Assembly (NCBI GenBank): GCA_002428455.1
Contig: DIWL01000008.1
Coordinates: forward strand, 1-12,342
Direction: 5' to 3'
DNA: 12,342 nt
Source: Anaerolineaceae bacterium UBA6107
GTDB lineage: Bacteria; Chloroflexota; Anaerolineae; Anaerolineales; Anaerolineaceae
Shown here: piece by piece, positions 6,344 through 12,342 of the stretch
Layout of the letters: the number at the start of each line of letters is the position of its first letter
Position numbering within the stretch: the first letter of the stretch is position 1
The notes under the pieces: generated by a model
Database searches by the model: none
Seen by the model: only the letters and a program-made list of their open reading frames with translations
What the model was told of the DNA's origin: nothing
Program-made: the position numbers and the translations under genes

Positions 6344-7903
6344 ATGAGAGCAAAAATTCACTATCTGATTACATTTTTTATGATCCTGGTCATGGCAGTT
6401 GCGTCATCCAATCCGGTCAGCGCGCAGGACGTGCCCGAGTTGGACGCGGAGCCTTTCGTTGAGAGCCCCAACGGCGTCTATCTTGTGCAGATGCTCGAAG
6501 AACCGGTTGTAGCCTACACGGGCGGGATTGCCGGTTATAAAGCAACCGCCCCGGAGGACGGAGCCAAGATCGATCCTTTGAGTAAAAAAGTCGCCACTTA
6601 TGCAACCTTCCTGATCGGTAAACACGACAAAACACTCAAAAAAGCCGGTGGTGGCGAAAAGTTATATGATTATGTGTATAGTTACAATGGCTTTGCAGCC
6701 AGGCTCAACGAGCAGCAGGCTAAGAAATTAGCCTCGCTGAAGAATGTGAAACTGGTCACCCCGGATGAACTGCAAATCATGGATACCTCCTCCACACCTG
6801 CCTTCCTCGGTCTCGATGCCCCCGGCGGCTTGTGGGAGCAGCTTGGCGGAGTTACCAATGCCGGCGAAGGGATCATCATCGGCCTGGTGGATTCCGGTAT
6901 CTGGCCGGAAAGCCTCAGCTTCACTGACCGTCTCGACAAGGTGACCGGTTTTCCGGCTGCCAAGGGGAAGCTGGTCTACCAGCAGATCCCGGGTTGGCAC
7001 GGCAAGTGTGTGCCGGGCGAAGCCTTCGACGCATCCATGTGCAATCAAAAGCTGATCGGCGCACAGTACTTTAACGCGGCCTGGGGCGGTAACGCCGGGA
7101 TCGCAGCGGAACGCCCATGGGAGTTCACCTCCGCACGCGATTACAACGGACATGGCTCGCACACCTCCTCAACCTCGGGCGGTAACGCCAACGTGCTTGC
7201 CACCGGTCCCACGGAAGTGTTCGGCATGATCAGCGGTATGGCGCCGCGCGCCCGAATCGCCATGTACAAAGCACTCTGGTCAACAGAAATCGGTGATACA
7301 GCCAGCGGTTACAATTCAGACCTTGTCGCGGCGATCGATCAGGCCGTGCGGGACGGCGTGGACGTGATCAGCTACTCCATCAGCGGAACCCGCACCAATT
7401 TCCTGGATCCCGTCTCTGTATCCTTTATGTATGCCGCGCGAGCAGGTATTTTTGTTGCCACCTCTGCTGGCAACAGCGGACCCACGGTGTCCACAATTGC
7501 GCATCCCGGACCGTGGGTGACGACAGTTGCCGCGGGCACACACAACCGCGGTGCCATGGGCTCGGTAACATTGGGAGATGGCACCACGTATTACGGCCCC
7601 TCTCTCGCCGCGGCTCCGGTCACCGCACCGTTGATCGACTCAATAGCGGCTGGCATTGATGGAGCCGACCCGGTCATGCTGGCGCTCTGCTACAGTACCC
7701 TTGACGGCGGGAACATGCTCGACCGGGCCAAGGTCGCGGGCAAGATCGTCGTCTGCGACCGCGGCACCACCGCTCGCGTGAACAAGAGTTTTTGCAGTGA
7801 TGGAAGCCGGCGGTGTGGGCATGATCCTAGTCAATACCGCGGCAACGCAAACCCTCAACGCAGACTTCCACTATGTGCCGACCGTTCATCTCGCGTCTGC
7901 TGA
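6344..7903 (+). CDS. Plant-type (cucumisin-like) secreted S8 protease, 5' fragment of a frameshifted gene
   Basis: This is the first part of a gene split by a frameshift. It encodes a signal peptide (about 1-27, ending VSAQ), an I9 propeptide (about 45-148, including the YSYNGFAARL pattern seen in plant subtilases) and the first half of an S8 domain. That half has catalytic D183 (GLVDSGIWPES), H270 (NGHGSHTSS) and oxyanion N377 (SAGNSG). The start of an inserted PA domain (about 445-483, GKIVVCDRGTTARVNKS) follows. True homology ends at residue 483; the last 36 residues to the stop at 7903 are out-of-frame sequence. CAGGAG lies 9 bases before the ATG. Alone this product lacks the catalytic Ser and should be inactive. 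With the next fragment it would make a 992-residue protease. Confidence 0.85.
   Translation: MRAKIHYLITFFMILVMAVASSNPVSAQDVPELDAEPFVESPNGVYLVQMLEEPVVAYTGGIAGYKATAPEDGAKIDPLSKKVATYATFLIGKHDKTLKKAGGGEKLYDYVYSYNGFAARLNEQQAKKLASLKNVKLVTPDELQIMDTSSTPAFLGLDAPGGLWEQLGGVTNAGEGIIIGLVDSGIWPESLSFTDRLDKVTGFPAAKGKLVYQQIPGWHGKCVPGEAFDASMCNQKLIGAQYFNAAWGGNAGIAAERPWEFTSARDYNGHGSHTSSTSGGNANVLATGPTEVFGMISGMAPRARIAMYKALWSTEIGDTASGYNSDLVAAIDQAVRDGVDVISYSISGTRTNFLDPVSVSFMYAARAGIFVATSAGNSGPTVSTIAHPGPWVTTVAAGTHNRGAMGSVTLGDGTTYYGPSLAAAPVTAPLIDSIAAGIDGADPVMLALCYSTLDGGNMLDRAKVAGKIVVCDRGTTARVNKSFCSDGSRRCGHDPSQYRGNANPQRRLPLCADRSSRVC
7789..7793 (+). other. Frameshift site: one extra T in a T5 run
   Basis: Up to AGT (7787-7789) the upstream frame is coding. 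After the T run the protein continues in the +1 frame from GCA at 7794. Removing one T restores N-K-S-F-A-V-M-E-A-G-G, the expected PA-domain continuation. The T run permits +1 slippage of UUU onto UUU, but no stop or hungry codon follows, so an indel or a sequencing error is the simpler reading. Confidence 0.85.
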
Positions 7904-9323
7904 CAGGGCAGCGGTTAAGGCCTACGCCGCTACGGCTGGTGCGACCGCCACGATCAACGCGGCTGTCCTGGATTACACCACCCCAGCTCCTTACACTGCC
8001 TCCTTCTCCTCCCGCGGCCCGTTGCTTGCGGGGAACGGTGACCTGCTCAAACCGGATGTGATGGCTCCGGGAGTTGATGTTCTGGCAGCAGTCTCTCCGG
8101 CCAGCGGTGGAGGTTACAACTTCAACCTGTACAGCGGTACTTCCATGTCCACGCCGCACGTCGCGGGTGTGGCCGCCCTGCTTATCCAGGCGCATCCTGA
8201 CTGGACTCCGATGATGATCAAATCCGCACTAATGACCTCAGCTTATGACATCCTCGATGGACCGAATACACACCCGCTGGTCATCTTCCGCCAGGGTGCC
8301 GGTCACATCCAGCCCAACGGCGCATTCAATCCCGGACTCGTTTACAACTCCGGATGGAACGCCTGGCTGGCTTTCCTGTGCGGAACCACCACAGGTGTAG
8401 CCCCGGCTACCTGCTCCACCCTCGAATCGATGGGGTACTCGCTGGATCCCAGTGACCTCAACGTGCCTTCCATCGCAGTCGGTGACCTCGCCGGGGTGCA
8501 GACCATCACCCGCAGTGTGACCAATGTCGGTGCTGCTGGCACGTACACGGCAAGCATCGAGGGCATGACTGGCTTCAACGTGACCGTTGAACCGTCCACT
8601 TTGACTCTCGTCTCGGGCGAATCTGCGTCCTTTACCATCACCATCGCCCGAACCGATGCCGCCCTGCTGGAATACACTGGCGGCTATCTCGCCTGGAGCG
8701 ATGGTGTCCACAACGTGCGCATCCCCATCGTGGTCCGGCCGGTTGCCCTGGCTGCTCCTCTTGAGGTAACTGGGAGCTACGAAGTGACCTTTGGTTACGA
8801 CGGTGCCTTCTCGGCAACCCCACGCGGGTTGATCCCCGCTGTAACCATCGATGATTCGCTGAATACTGGCGAGAATGACCAGTTCATGCTCGAAGTACCC
8901 GCCGGTACGACGTACGCCCGCTTCGCCCTTTTTGATGAAAATGTCAGCCCGGCCAGCGACCTCGACCTGTACATTTTCTTCCACAATGGCACCACCTGGG
9001 TTCAGGTCGGTTCAAGCGGAGGTGGAACTTCGGCTGAGGTGGTCAACTTTGTGAATCCTCCCGCGGGGTACTATATTGCTTATGTGGACGGCTACGCAAC
9101 TGGTGATCCATCCACTTACACCCTCTTCTACTGGCTGCTGGGTGGTGCGGACGAAGGCAACATGATAGTCACTGCCCCCTCAACAGCGATCCTGGGTGAA
9201 ACCGGTGTGATCGACCTGAGCTTCGTCGGTCTGCTGCCCGGTACGAAGTACCTGGGCAGCATCGCCTATGATGGCGCGCCAGGCCTGCCCAATCCGACCA
9301 TCGTGCGGGTGGACACACCCTGA
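7797..9323 (+). CDS. Plant-type S8 protease, 3' fragment of the frameshifted gene
   Basis: This is the second part of the split protease. It has 508 residues if counted from the GTG at 7797, but no ribosome site precedes that codon and it has no signal peptide, so it is probably not an independent gene. It contains the rest of the PA domain (1-60), the catalytic Ser motif SGTSMSTPHVAG (Ser at 116, residue 600 of the repaired protein) and the end of the S8 domain (to about 195). An Fn3_6-like domain (about 220-320, with TRSVTNVG as in plant subtilases) follows, then a PPC-like beta-sandwich (about 350-450, DLDLYIF and GYYIAYVDGY). The tail after 450 is unassigned. The frame is clean over 1.5 kb and its codon use matches the 5' part, which suggests a recent lesion or an assembly error rather than an old pseudogene. 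A strong terminator follows. Confidence 0.85.
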   Translation: MMEAGGVGMILVNTAATQTLNADFHYVPTVHLASADRAAVKAYAATAGATATINAAVLDYTTPAPYTASFSSRGPLLAGNGDLLKPDVMAPGVDVLAAVSPASGGGYNFNLYSGTSMSTPHVAGVAALLIQAHPDWTPMMIKSALMTSAYDILDGPNTHPLVIFRQGAGHIQPNGAFNPGLVYNSGWNAWLAFLCGTTTGVAPATCSTLESMGYSLDPSDLNVPSIAVGDLAGVQTITRSVTNVGAAGTYTASIEGMTGFNVTVEPSTLTLVSGESASFTITIARTDAALLEYTGGYLAWSDGVHNVRIPIVVRPVALAAPLEVTGSYEVTFGYDGAFSATPRGLIPAVTIDDSLNTGENDQFMLEVPAGTTYARFALFDENVSPASDLDLYIFFHNGTTWVQVGSSGGGTSAEVVNFVNPPAGYYIAYVDGYATGDPSTYTLFYWLLGGADEGNMIVTAPSTAILGETGVIDLSFVGLLPGTKYLGSIAYDGAPGLPNPTIVRVDTP

Positions 9324-9347
9324 CGTGCTGCGCGCTCCATGAAATTC

Positions 9348-9380
9348 GCCAGGCTGGCAGATCTGCCAGCCTGGCTTTTT
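9348..9380 (+). terminator. Intrinsic terminator with fully symmetric stem
   Basis: Positions 9348-9375 form a 28-base perfect palindrome (14-base arms beginning GCCAGGCTGG) followed directly by TTTTT (9376-9380). The central AGATCT would form the tight loop. It lies 24 bases after the protease stop codon. Confidence 0.92.
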
Positions 9381-9452
9381 GATCATTGCGACCAATTCGA
9401 TCCCGGTTACTGGCATTTCAGCGATCTGGAACTAACCTCTCACATTCTTCGT

Positions 9453-9458
9453 TATACT
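9453..9458 (+). promoter_or_regulatory. Candidate -10 box of the Pro-rich lipoprotein gene
   Basis: TATACT lies 31 bases before the chosen start codon, giving a short leader of about 25 bases that contains the AAAGGAG ribosome site. I see no good -35 at the usual distance, so the promoter is only partly supported. Confidence 0.35.
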
Positions 9459-9489
9459 GATGATGAAAGAAAACATAAAGGAGAACCTG

Positions 9490-10050
9490 ATGCGAACCCT
9501 GTTTACCCTGGTTTTATGTACATTTCTGTTGGCAGCCTGCAGCCAGCCCACCAGTAGTCCTCCGCCATCGACTGGCAGCCAACCACCGGTCAGTCCGCCT
9601 GTGCCGGAAACGGATATCCCATTGGATCTGCTGCCAACCAAGGAAACCCCGGTCGTGACCCTGCCAACGCTGGAACCCGGCACAACCAAGCAGCCCCCTT
9701 CAGACGAACTGGTACTGCCCTTTGACCCGAAACCGGAGGATGCCATGCTCGAGCGATCAACGATTCACCTCGATTACGTCGGATTACTGATCCTGGAGAG
9801 TTACCCGGTGCAGATTAACCTCGAATTGCAGGGTTACCTGCCCACACCCTGCCACAATATGCGTGTTTCAATTCTCCCGCCGGACCAGGAGAATCGCATC
9901 AACATTGAGGTCTATTCTGTCGTTGACCCCGCCATGATGTGCATTCAGGTCATCAAGGAATTCGAAACGTTTGTGCCGTTGGGAAGTTTTTCAACCGGTC
10001 ATTACACGGTTTATATTAACGGAGAACTTGCCGGCGAATTTGACAGTTGA
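9490..10050 (+). CDS. Pro-rich surface lipoprotein of unknown function
   Basis: This is a 186-residue predicted lipoprotein. The type II signal peptide ends in the lipobox LLAAC, with the lipidated Cys at 17. A long Pro/Ser/Thr-rich linker follows (about 19-85), then a compact C-terminal beta-rich domain (about 90-186). That domain has two Cys (in TPCHN and MMCIQ) that could form a disulfide, and ends in GHYTVYINGELAGEF, a pattern like an Ig-type strand pair. I chose the ATG at 9490 over the in-frame ATG at 9460 for two reasons: AAAGGAG lies 6 bases before it, and the signal peptide then begins with the usual MR plus hydrophobic core. The 9460 codon also coincides with the likely transcription start. 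The protein is probably anchored outside the membrane; its role is unknown. The gene converges with another lipoprotein gene across a shared terminator. Confidence 0.88.
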   Translation: MRTLFTLVLCTFLLAACSQPTSSPPPSTGSQPPVSPPVPETDIPLDLLPTKETPVVTLPTLEPGTTKQPPSDELVLPFDPKPEDAMLERSTIHLDYVGLLILESYPVQINLELQGYLPTPCHNMRVSILPPDQENRINIEVYSVVDPAMMCIQVIKEFETFVPLGSFSTGHYTVYINGELAGEFDS

Positions 10051-10065
10051 TCCTGCACGAAGTTC

Positions 10066-10099
10066 AAAACAGGGCGAGGAAAAGACCTCGCCCTGTTTT
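10066..10099. terminator. Bidirectional intrinsic terminator between convergent lipoprotein genes
   Basis: AAAACAGGGCGAGG (10066-10079) pairs perfectly over 14 bases with CCTCGCCCTGTTTT (10086-10099) around a 6-base A-rich loop. The flanking A and T runs give a T tract on both strands, so it can end both the plus-strand and the minus-strand gene. Confidence 0.93.
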
Positions 10100-10181
10100 A
10101 TTATTGTCCTACCTCATTCCGATCATCGAATCAAATGATTGACTTCCTGATCACAATTCCCGGTTCACTAATCACTGTGTA

Positions 10182-11129
10182 TTATTTCACCTTGATCAGC
10201 ACTGAATCTACCGCGATCGGCGTACCGTCCGCCATGCTCAATTCACTCAACATTGCCAGCAATTCCGTTCCCGCGTTCACCGCAGGCAATGTAATTGTGT
10301 TATCAAAGGTCGCCGGCGCACCCATATCCGCGGCCTGCACCATGAACCCTTCATGCACCAGCACGCTGCCCGCTGCGTCTGTGATGGTCAACGCGAGGTT
10401 GTTTTCGAACGGACCAATGGGCATGTTTCCAACCAACTGCATAGAACCGGAGGATTCTTCCCCATCAACAGGTGATTCAATATTAATGGCATGCACATCG
10501 CCCCCGCCAAACGCGGATTCGAAGCGTGTCTGAACCAGTCGCTCGCCAAACAGCTTGTATACTGCGCTAAAAGCCGTGGTCGGGTTAACCATTGGATCAT
10601 TCGGTCCGTGTATCAGCCCTGTCAGCCTAACAACACCATTTTCCACGACAACCTGGTCGATGATCGGGCGGTCATCGATCAACACAGCTGGAGCCTGTTG
10701 AAACTGGTCCCCCAGGCTGTACACAGCGATGAGCGACACAAAAATCCCTGAGCCGCCGGTGTTTTCCGAAAGCAGCAGTGCCGCATCATCAATTCCATCT
10801 CCGTTCAGGTCACTGAACTCGATCTCAGGGCGGATCTTTGCCGTAAGCTCGACCCCCTCCACCACCCCGCTGAACTCCCCGTTCACCAATTGCACCGCTA
10901 CCTGCAGCATGGGTGAAAGGTACTGCATATTGAACAGGGTATCTTCAGTCAATCCCACCTGGGGTAAGGCTGGTTCTGCTGTACTTACAGGATTTATGGG
11001 TTCCACTGGCAGATCGTCAAGCGGTGATGGAGCGCTATCTCCTAGGTTTATCGTGATACAACCGGTGGTCAGCACCATCACCAGCACGATCATTAAGACA
11101 GAGTAAAAAAGTTGACCGTTCTGTTTCAT
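10182..11129 (-). CDS. Lipoprotein with Ca2+-loop-like motif and Gmad2-like Ig domain
   Basis: This is a 315-residue predicted lipoprotein. The signal peptide has a hydrophobic core (8-20) and the lipobox LTTGC (Cys 24), followed by a Pro/Asp-rich linker to about residue 60. The middle region (about 60-205) contains DLNGDGIDD (107-115), a DxNxDG calcium-loop motif of the FG-GAP/dockerin kind, in a setting typical of VCBS/FG-GAP-like surface proteins. The C-terminal part (about 214-314, from INIESPVDGEE) resembles the Gmad2 immunoglobulin-like domain, known from spore-germination GerM-associated proteins but widespread on lipoproteins of non-sporulating bacteria. AAAGGAG lies 9 bases before the ATG. 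I know of no enzymatic activity; a structural or binding role on the cell surface is inferred. The gene is divergent from mraZ. Confidence 0.9.
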   Translation of the reverse strand: MKQNGQLFYSVLMIVLVMVLTTGCITINLGDSAPSPLDDLPVEPINPVSTAEPALPQVGLTEDTLFNMQYLSPMLQVAVQLVNGEFSGVVEGVELTAKIRPEIEFSDLNGDGIDDAALLLSENTGGSGIFVSLIAVYSLGDQFQQAPAVLIDDRPIIDQVVVENGVVRLTGLIHGPNDPMVNPTTAFSAVYKLFGERLVQTRFESAFGGGDVHAINIESPVDGEESSGSMQLVGNMPIGPFENNLALTITDAAGSVLVHEGFMVQAADMGAPATFDNTITLPAVNAGTELLAMLSELSMADGTPIAVDSVLIKVK

Positions 11130-11208
11130 GATCCTTCACTCCTTTCAAAACTGACAGGGGCAAATGTAAGCAAAATCCCAAATTACTGCATTAAACGTGC
11201 CAAAACGC

Positions 11209-11237
11209 TTGCATTTCGGCGTGTAATTGTATATAAT
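11209..11237 (+). promoter_or_regulatory. mraZ promoter at the head of the division/cell-wall cluster
   Basis: TTGCAT (11209-11214) and a perfect TATAAT (11232-11237) are separated by 17 bases. The start point would be near 11244, inside the GTGG repeat array, and the leader about 78 bases long. Confidence 0.8.
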
Positions 11238-11272
11238 GTGGAGGAAAGTGGTAAAAAGTGGGAATAAGTGGA
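11238..11272 (+). promoter_or_regulatory. MraZ operator: four GTGG boxes at 10-bp spacing
   Basis: GTGG occurs at 11238, 11248, 11258 and 11268, exactly one helical turn apart, starting right after the -10 box. MraZ is known to bind 10-bp-spaced TGGGN-type repeats before its own gene and to repress it, so autoregulation of mraZ-rsmH is strongly suggested. Confidence 0.88.
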
Positions 11273-11273
11273 G

Positions 11274-11293
11274 CGCCGGAGGTTTTTCCGGCG
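11274..11293 (+). repeat. Hairpin in the mraZ leader
   Basis: CGCCGGA (11274-11280) pairs with TCCGGCG (11287-11293) around a 6-base loop. No T tract follows, so it is not a terminator. It sits between the MraZ boxes and the ribosome site GAAGGG (11308-11313) and may stabilise the 5' end of the mRNA. Confidence 0.5.
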
Positions 11294-11321
11294 TTCGGCA
11301 TAACAGAGAAGGGTAGAATAA

Positions 11322-11765
11322 ATGTTCAACGGTTTCATTGGTCGCTACCTTCACACTATAGACGAAAAAGGACGATTAACGTTCCCGGCTTCATACCGCG
11401 ACCTCCTGGGGGAGAAACCCTTCATCCTCAACGGGTTCGACCAGAACCTGCTTGTCATGGATGCCAACCGCTTTCAACTCCTTTATGACAGGATCAACGC
11501 CATGAACATGGGGGACGCCAACACCAGGCAATTGCGTCGCCTTATTTTTTCAAACGCCAGCCAGATCGAATTTGACAAATCCGGAAGGTTTATCATACCG
11601 CAGGTATTACGCGAAATTGCCCGTGTCGATGGCACAGCTCTGATTGTTGGTATCGGTAAAGATATTGAAGTCTGGAACCCCGATGCCTATAAACAGATGG
11701 AGGAGGCTGGTGAAGGTCCCGCTTCAGCCGCTACGCTCGTTTCGAACTTTGACTTGACGATCTAA
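11322..11765 (+). CDS. mraZ: Transcriptional regulator MraZ
   Basis: This 147-residue protein is typical in length for MraZ. It consists of two SpoVT/AbrB-like swapped-hairpin repeats. The first begins MFNGFIGRYLHTIDEKGRLTFP with the conserved DEKGR (14-18), and the second carries DKSGR (85-89) followed by IIPQVLREIA. MraZ forms a ring-shaped oligomer that binds spaced GTGG repeats through these loops and represses the operon beginning with its own gene. Four such boxes precede the gene here. The ribosome site GAAGGG lies 8 bases before the ATG. rsmH begins only 2 bases after the stop, so translation is probably coupled. The gene marks the start of the division/cell-wall (dcw) cluster. Confidence 0.97.
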   Translation: MFNGFIGRYLHTIDEKGRLTFPASYRDLLGEKPFILNGFDQNLLVMDANRFQLLYDRINAMNMGDANTRQLRRLIFSNASQIEFDKSGRFIIPQVLREIARVDGTALIVGIGKDIEVWNPDAYKQMEEAGEGPASAATLVSNFDLTI

Positions 11766-11767
11766 CC

Positions 11768-12342
11768 ATGAGTACCTACGACAATGCGATCGAACCACCG
11801 CATGTCTCAGTTCTTTACCATCATATAATATCTGCTTTACGTCCCAAAAGTCCGGGGTTCTACGTAGATGCGACCATCGGTGCGGGTGGGCACGCGCTGG
11901 GGATCCTTGAGAACAGCGCTCCCGACGGGCAGCTGCTCGGCCTGGATGTCGACCCACGGGCGCTGGAACTCTCTCTCCAGCGTCTCAGTTTATATAGTCA
12001 TAGAACTCATCTTGTTCATTCCTCCTACACCGAACTCCGTAACGTGCTGCTGACTTTAGGCTGGGACCACGTGGATGGCATCGTCATCGACCTGGGTGTG
12101 TCATCAATGCAAATCGATTCTCCCGAACGCGGCTTTTCTTTCCAGAAAAATGGGCCATTGGATATGCGTTTTGACCCGTCCCAGCCAGTCAGTGCGGAGG
12201 ATATCGTTAACAACTACTCAGAAAGCGACCTGGCAGACCTGATCTGGCGATATGGGGAGGACCGCAATTCCCGCCGCATCGCCCGCGCGATCGTACAGGC
12301 CAGACCCCTCCACACAACCCTTGACCTGGCCAATGTCATCCT
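11768..12342 (+). CDS. rsmH: 16S rRNA m4C1402 methyltransferase RsmH (3' end outside window)
   Basis: The frame from the ATG at 11768 runs to the end of the window without a stop and gives 191 residues of a protein usually around 300 long. It begins with an acidic lead and HVSVL (12-16), close to the family's HxPVL. The SAM-binding motif DATIGAGGHAL is at 34-44, and GLDVDPRAL and VDGIVIDLGVSSMQID follow, then PLDMRFD, all hallmarks of RsmH (MraW). The enzyme N4-methylates C1402 of 16S rRNA in the ribosomal P site. It follows mraZ by 2 bases, the standard dcw order. No separate ribosome site is obvious, because the upstream bases are the end of mraZ, so translational coupling is likely. The lead before HVSVL is slightly long but not unusual. 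Confidence 0.96.
   Translation, partial: MSTYDNAIEPPHVSVLYHHIISALRPKSPGFYVDATIGAGGHALGILENSAPDGQLLGLDVDPRALELSLQRLSLYSHRTHLVHSSYTELRNVLLTLGWDHVDGIVIDLGVSSMQIDSPERGFSFQKNGPLDMRFDPSQPVSAEDIVNNYSESDLADLIWRYGEDRNSRRIARAIVQARPLHTTLDLANVI

Noticed and set aside
8238..8984. 248-codon open frame on the minus strand within the plus-strand protease
   Set aside because: It is antisense to conserved Fn3_6/PPC-like coding sequence, has no recognisable domain and no ribosome site.
7797..9323. Second half of the split protease as an independent gene
   Set aside because: There is no ribosome site or signal peptide, and it begins in the middle of a PA domain; it is the 3' part of the frameshifted gene.
9460..9489. 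Upstream ATG (9460) as the start of the Pro-rich lipoprotein
   Set aside because: It would add a charged stretch before the signal peptide and lies at the likely transcription start. The ATG at 9490 has AAAGGAG at ideal distance.

Overview
This window is a chromosomal stretch most consistent with a member of Chloroflexota, probably class Anaerolineae. The placement is inferred from general character: secreted plant-like subtilases, lipoproteins with Pro/Ser/Thr-rich linkers, an mraZ-rsmH pair, and moderately high GC coding with AT-rich intergenic DNA. No rRNA or marker search could be run. Most genes belong to known families, and I see no prophage, insertion sequence, CRISPR array or tRNA.

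Left part (1-3190). The C-terminal part of a large protein, possibly a membrane glycosyltransferase, ends at 630. It converges on a small GYD-domain gene (666-986, minus). A 16-bp perfect palindrome that looks like a LacI-family operator lies in the gap between them. comM/yifB (1211-2734) follows. A well-spaced promoter lies so close to its start codon that its mRNA is probably leaderless. A standalone allophanate-hydrolase C-domain-like protein (2753-3133) sits 18 bp behind comM, and the pair ends at a strong bidirectional terminator.

Central part (3222-9380). Two large secreted S8 serine proteases are transcribed divergently from a 532-bp AT-rich region. The left one (862 aa, minus) is Vpr-like with an I9 propeptide, an inserted PA domain and a complete catalytic triad. 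The right one resembles plant cucumisin-type subtilases (I9, S8 with PA insertion, Fn3_6-like, PPC-like). It is split by a single extra T in a T5 run, which separates the catalytic Asp and His from the Ser. A symmetric hairpin terminator ends the locus.

Right part (9490-12342). Two lipoprotein genes converge on a shared terminator: a 186-aa Pro-rich one (plus) and a 315-aa one with a Ca2+-loop-like motif and a Gmad2-like C-terminal domain (minus). Beyond them the division/cell-wall cluster begins: a consensus-like promoter, four GTGG boxes at exact 10-bp spacing (MraZ operator), mraZ and the start of rsmH, which runs off the window.

Functionally the window joins a cell-envelope/secretion neighbourhood (two exoproteases, two lipoproteins, possibly a glycosyltransferase) to housekeeping genes for DNA uptake processing (comM) and for division and ribosome modification (mraZ-rsmH). 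The best candidates for follow-up are the frameshifted protease, the leaderless comM promoter, the regulatory DNA between the proteases and the orphan palindrome at 639-654.
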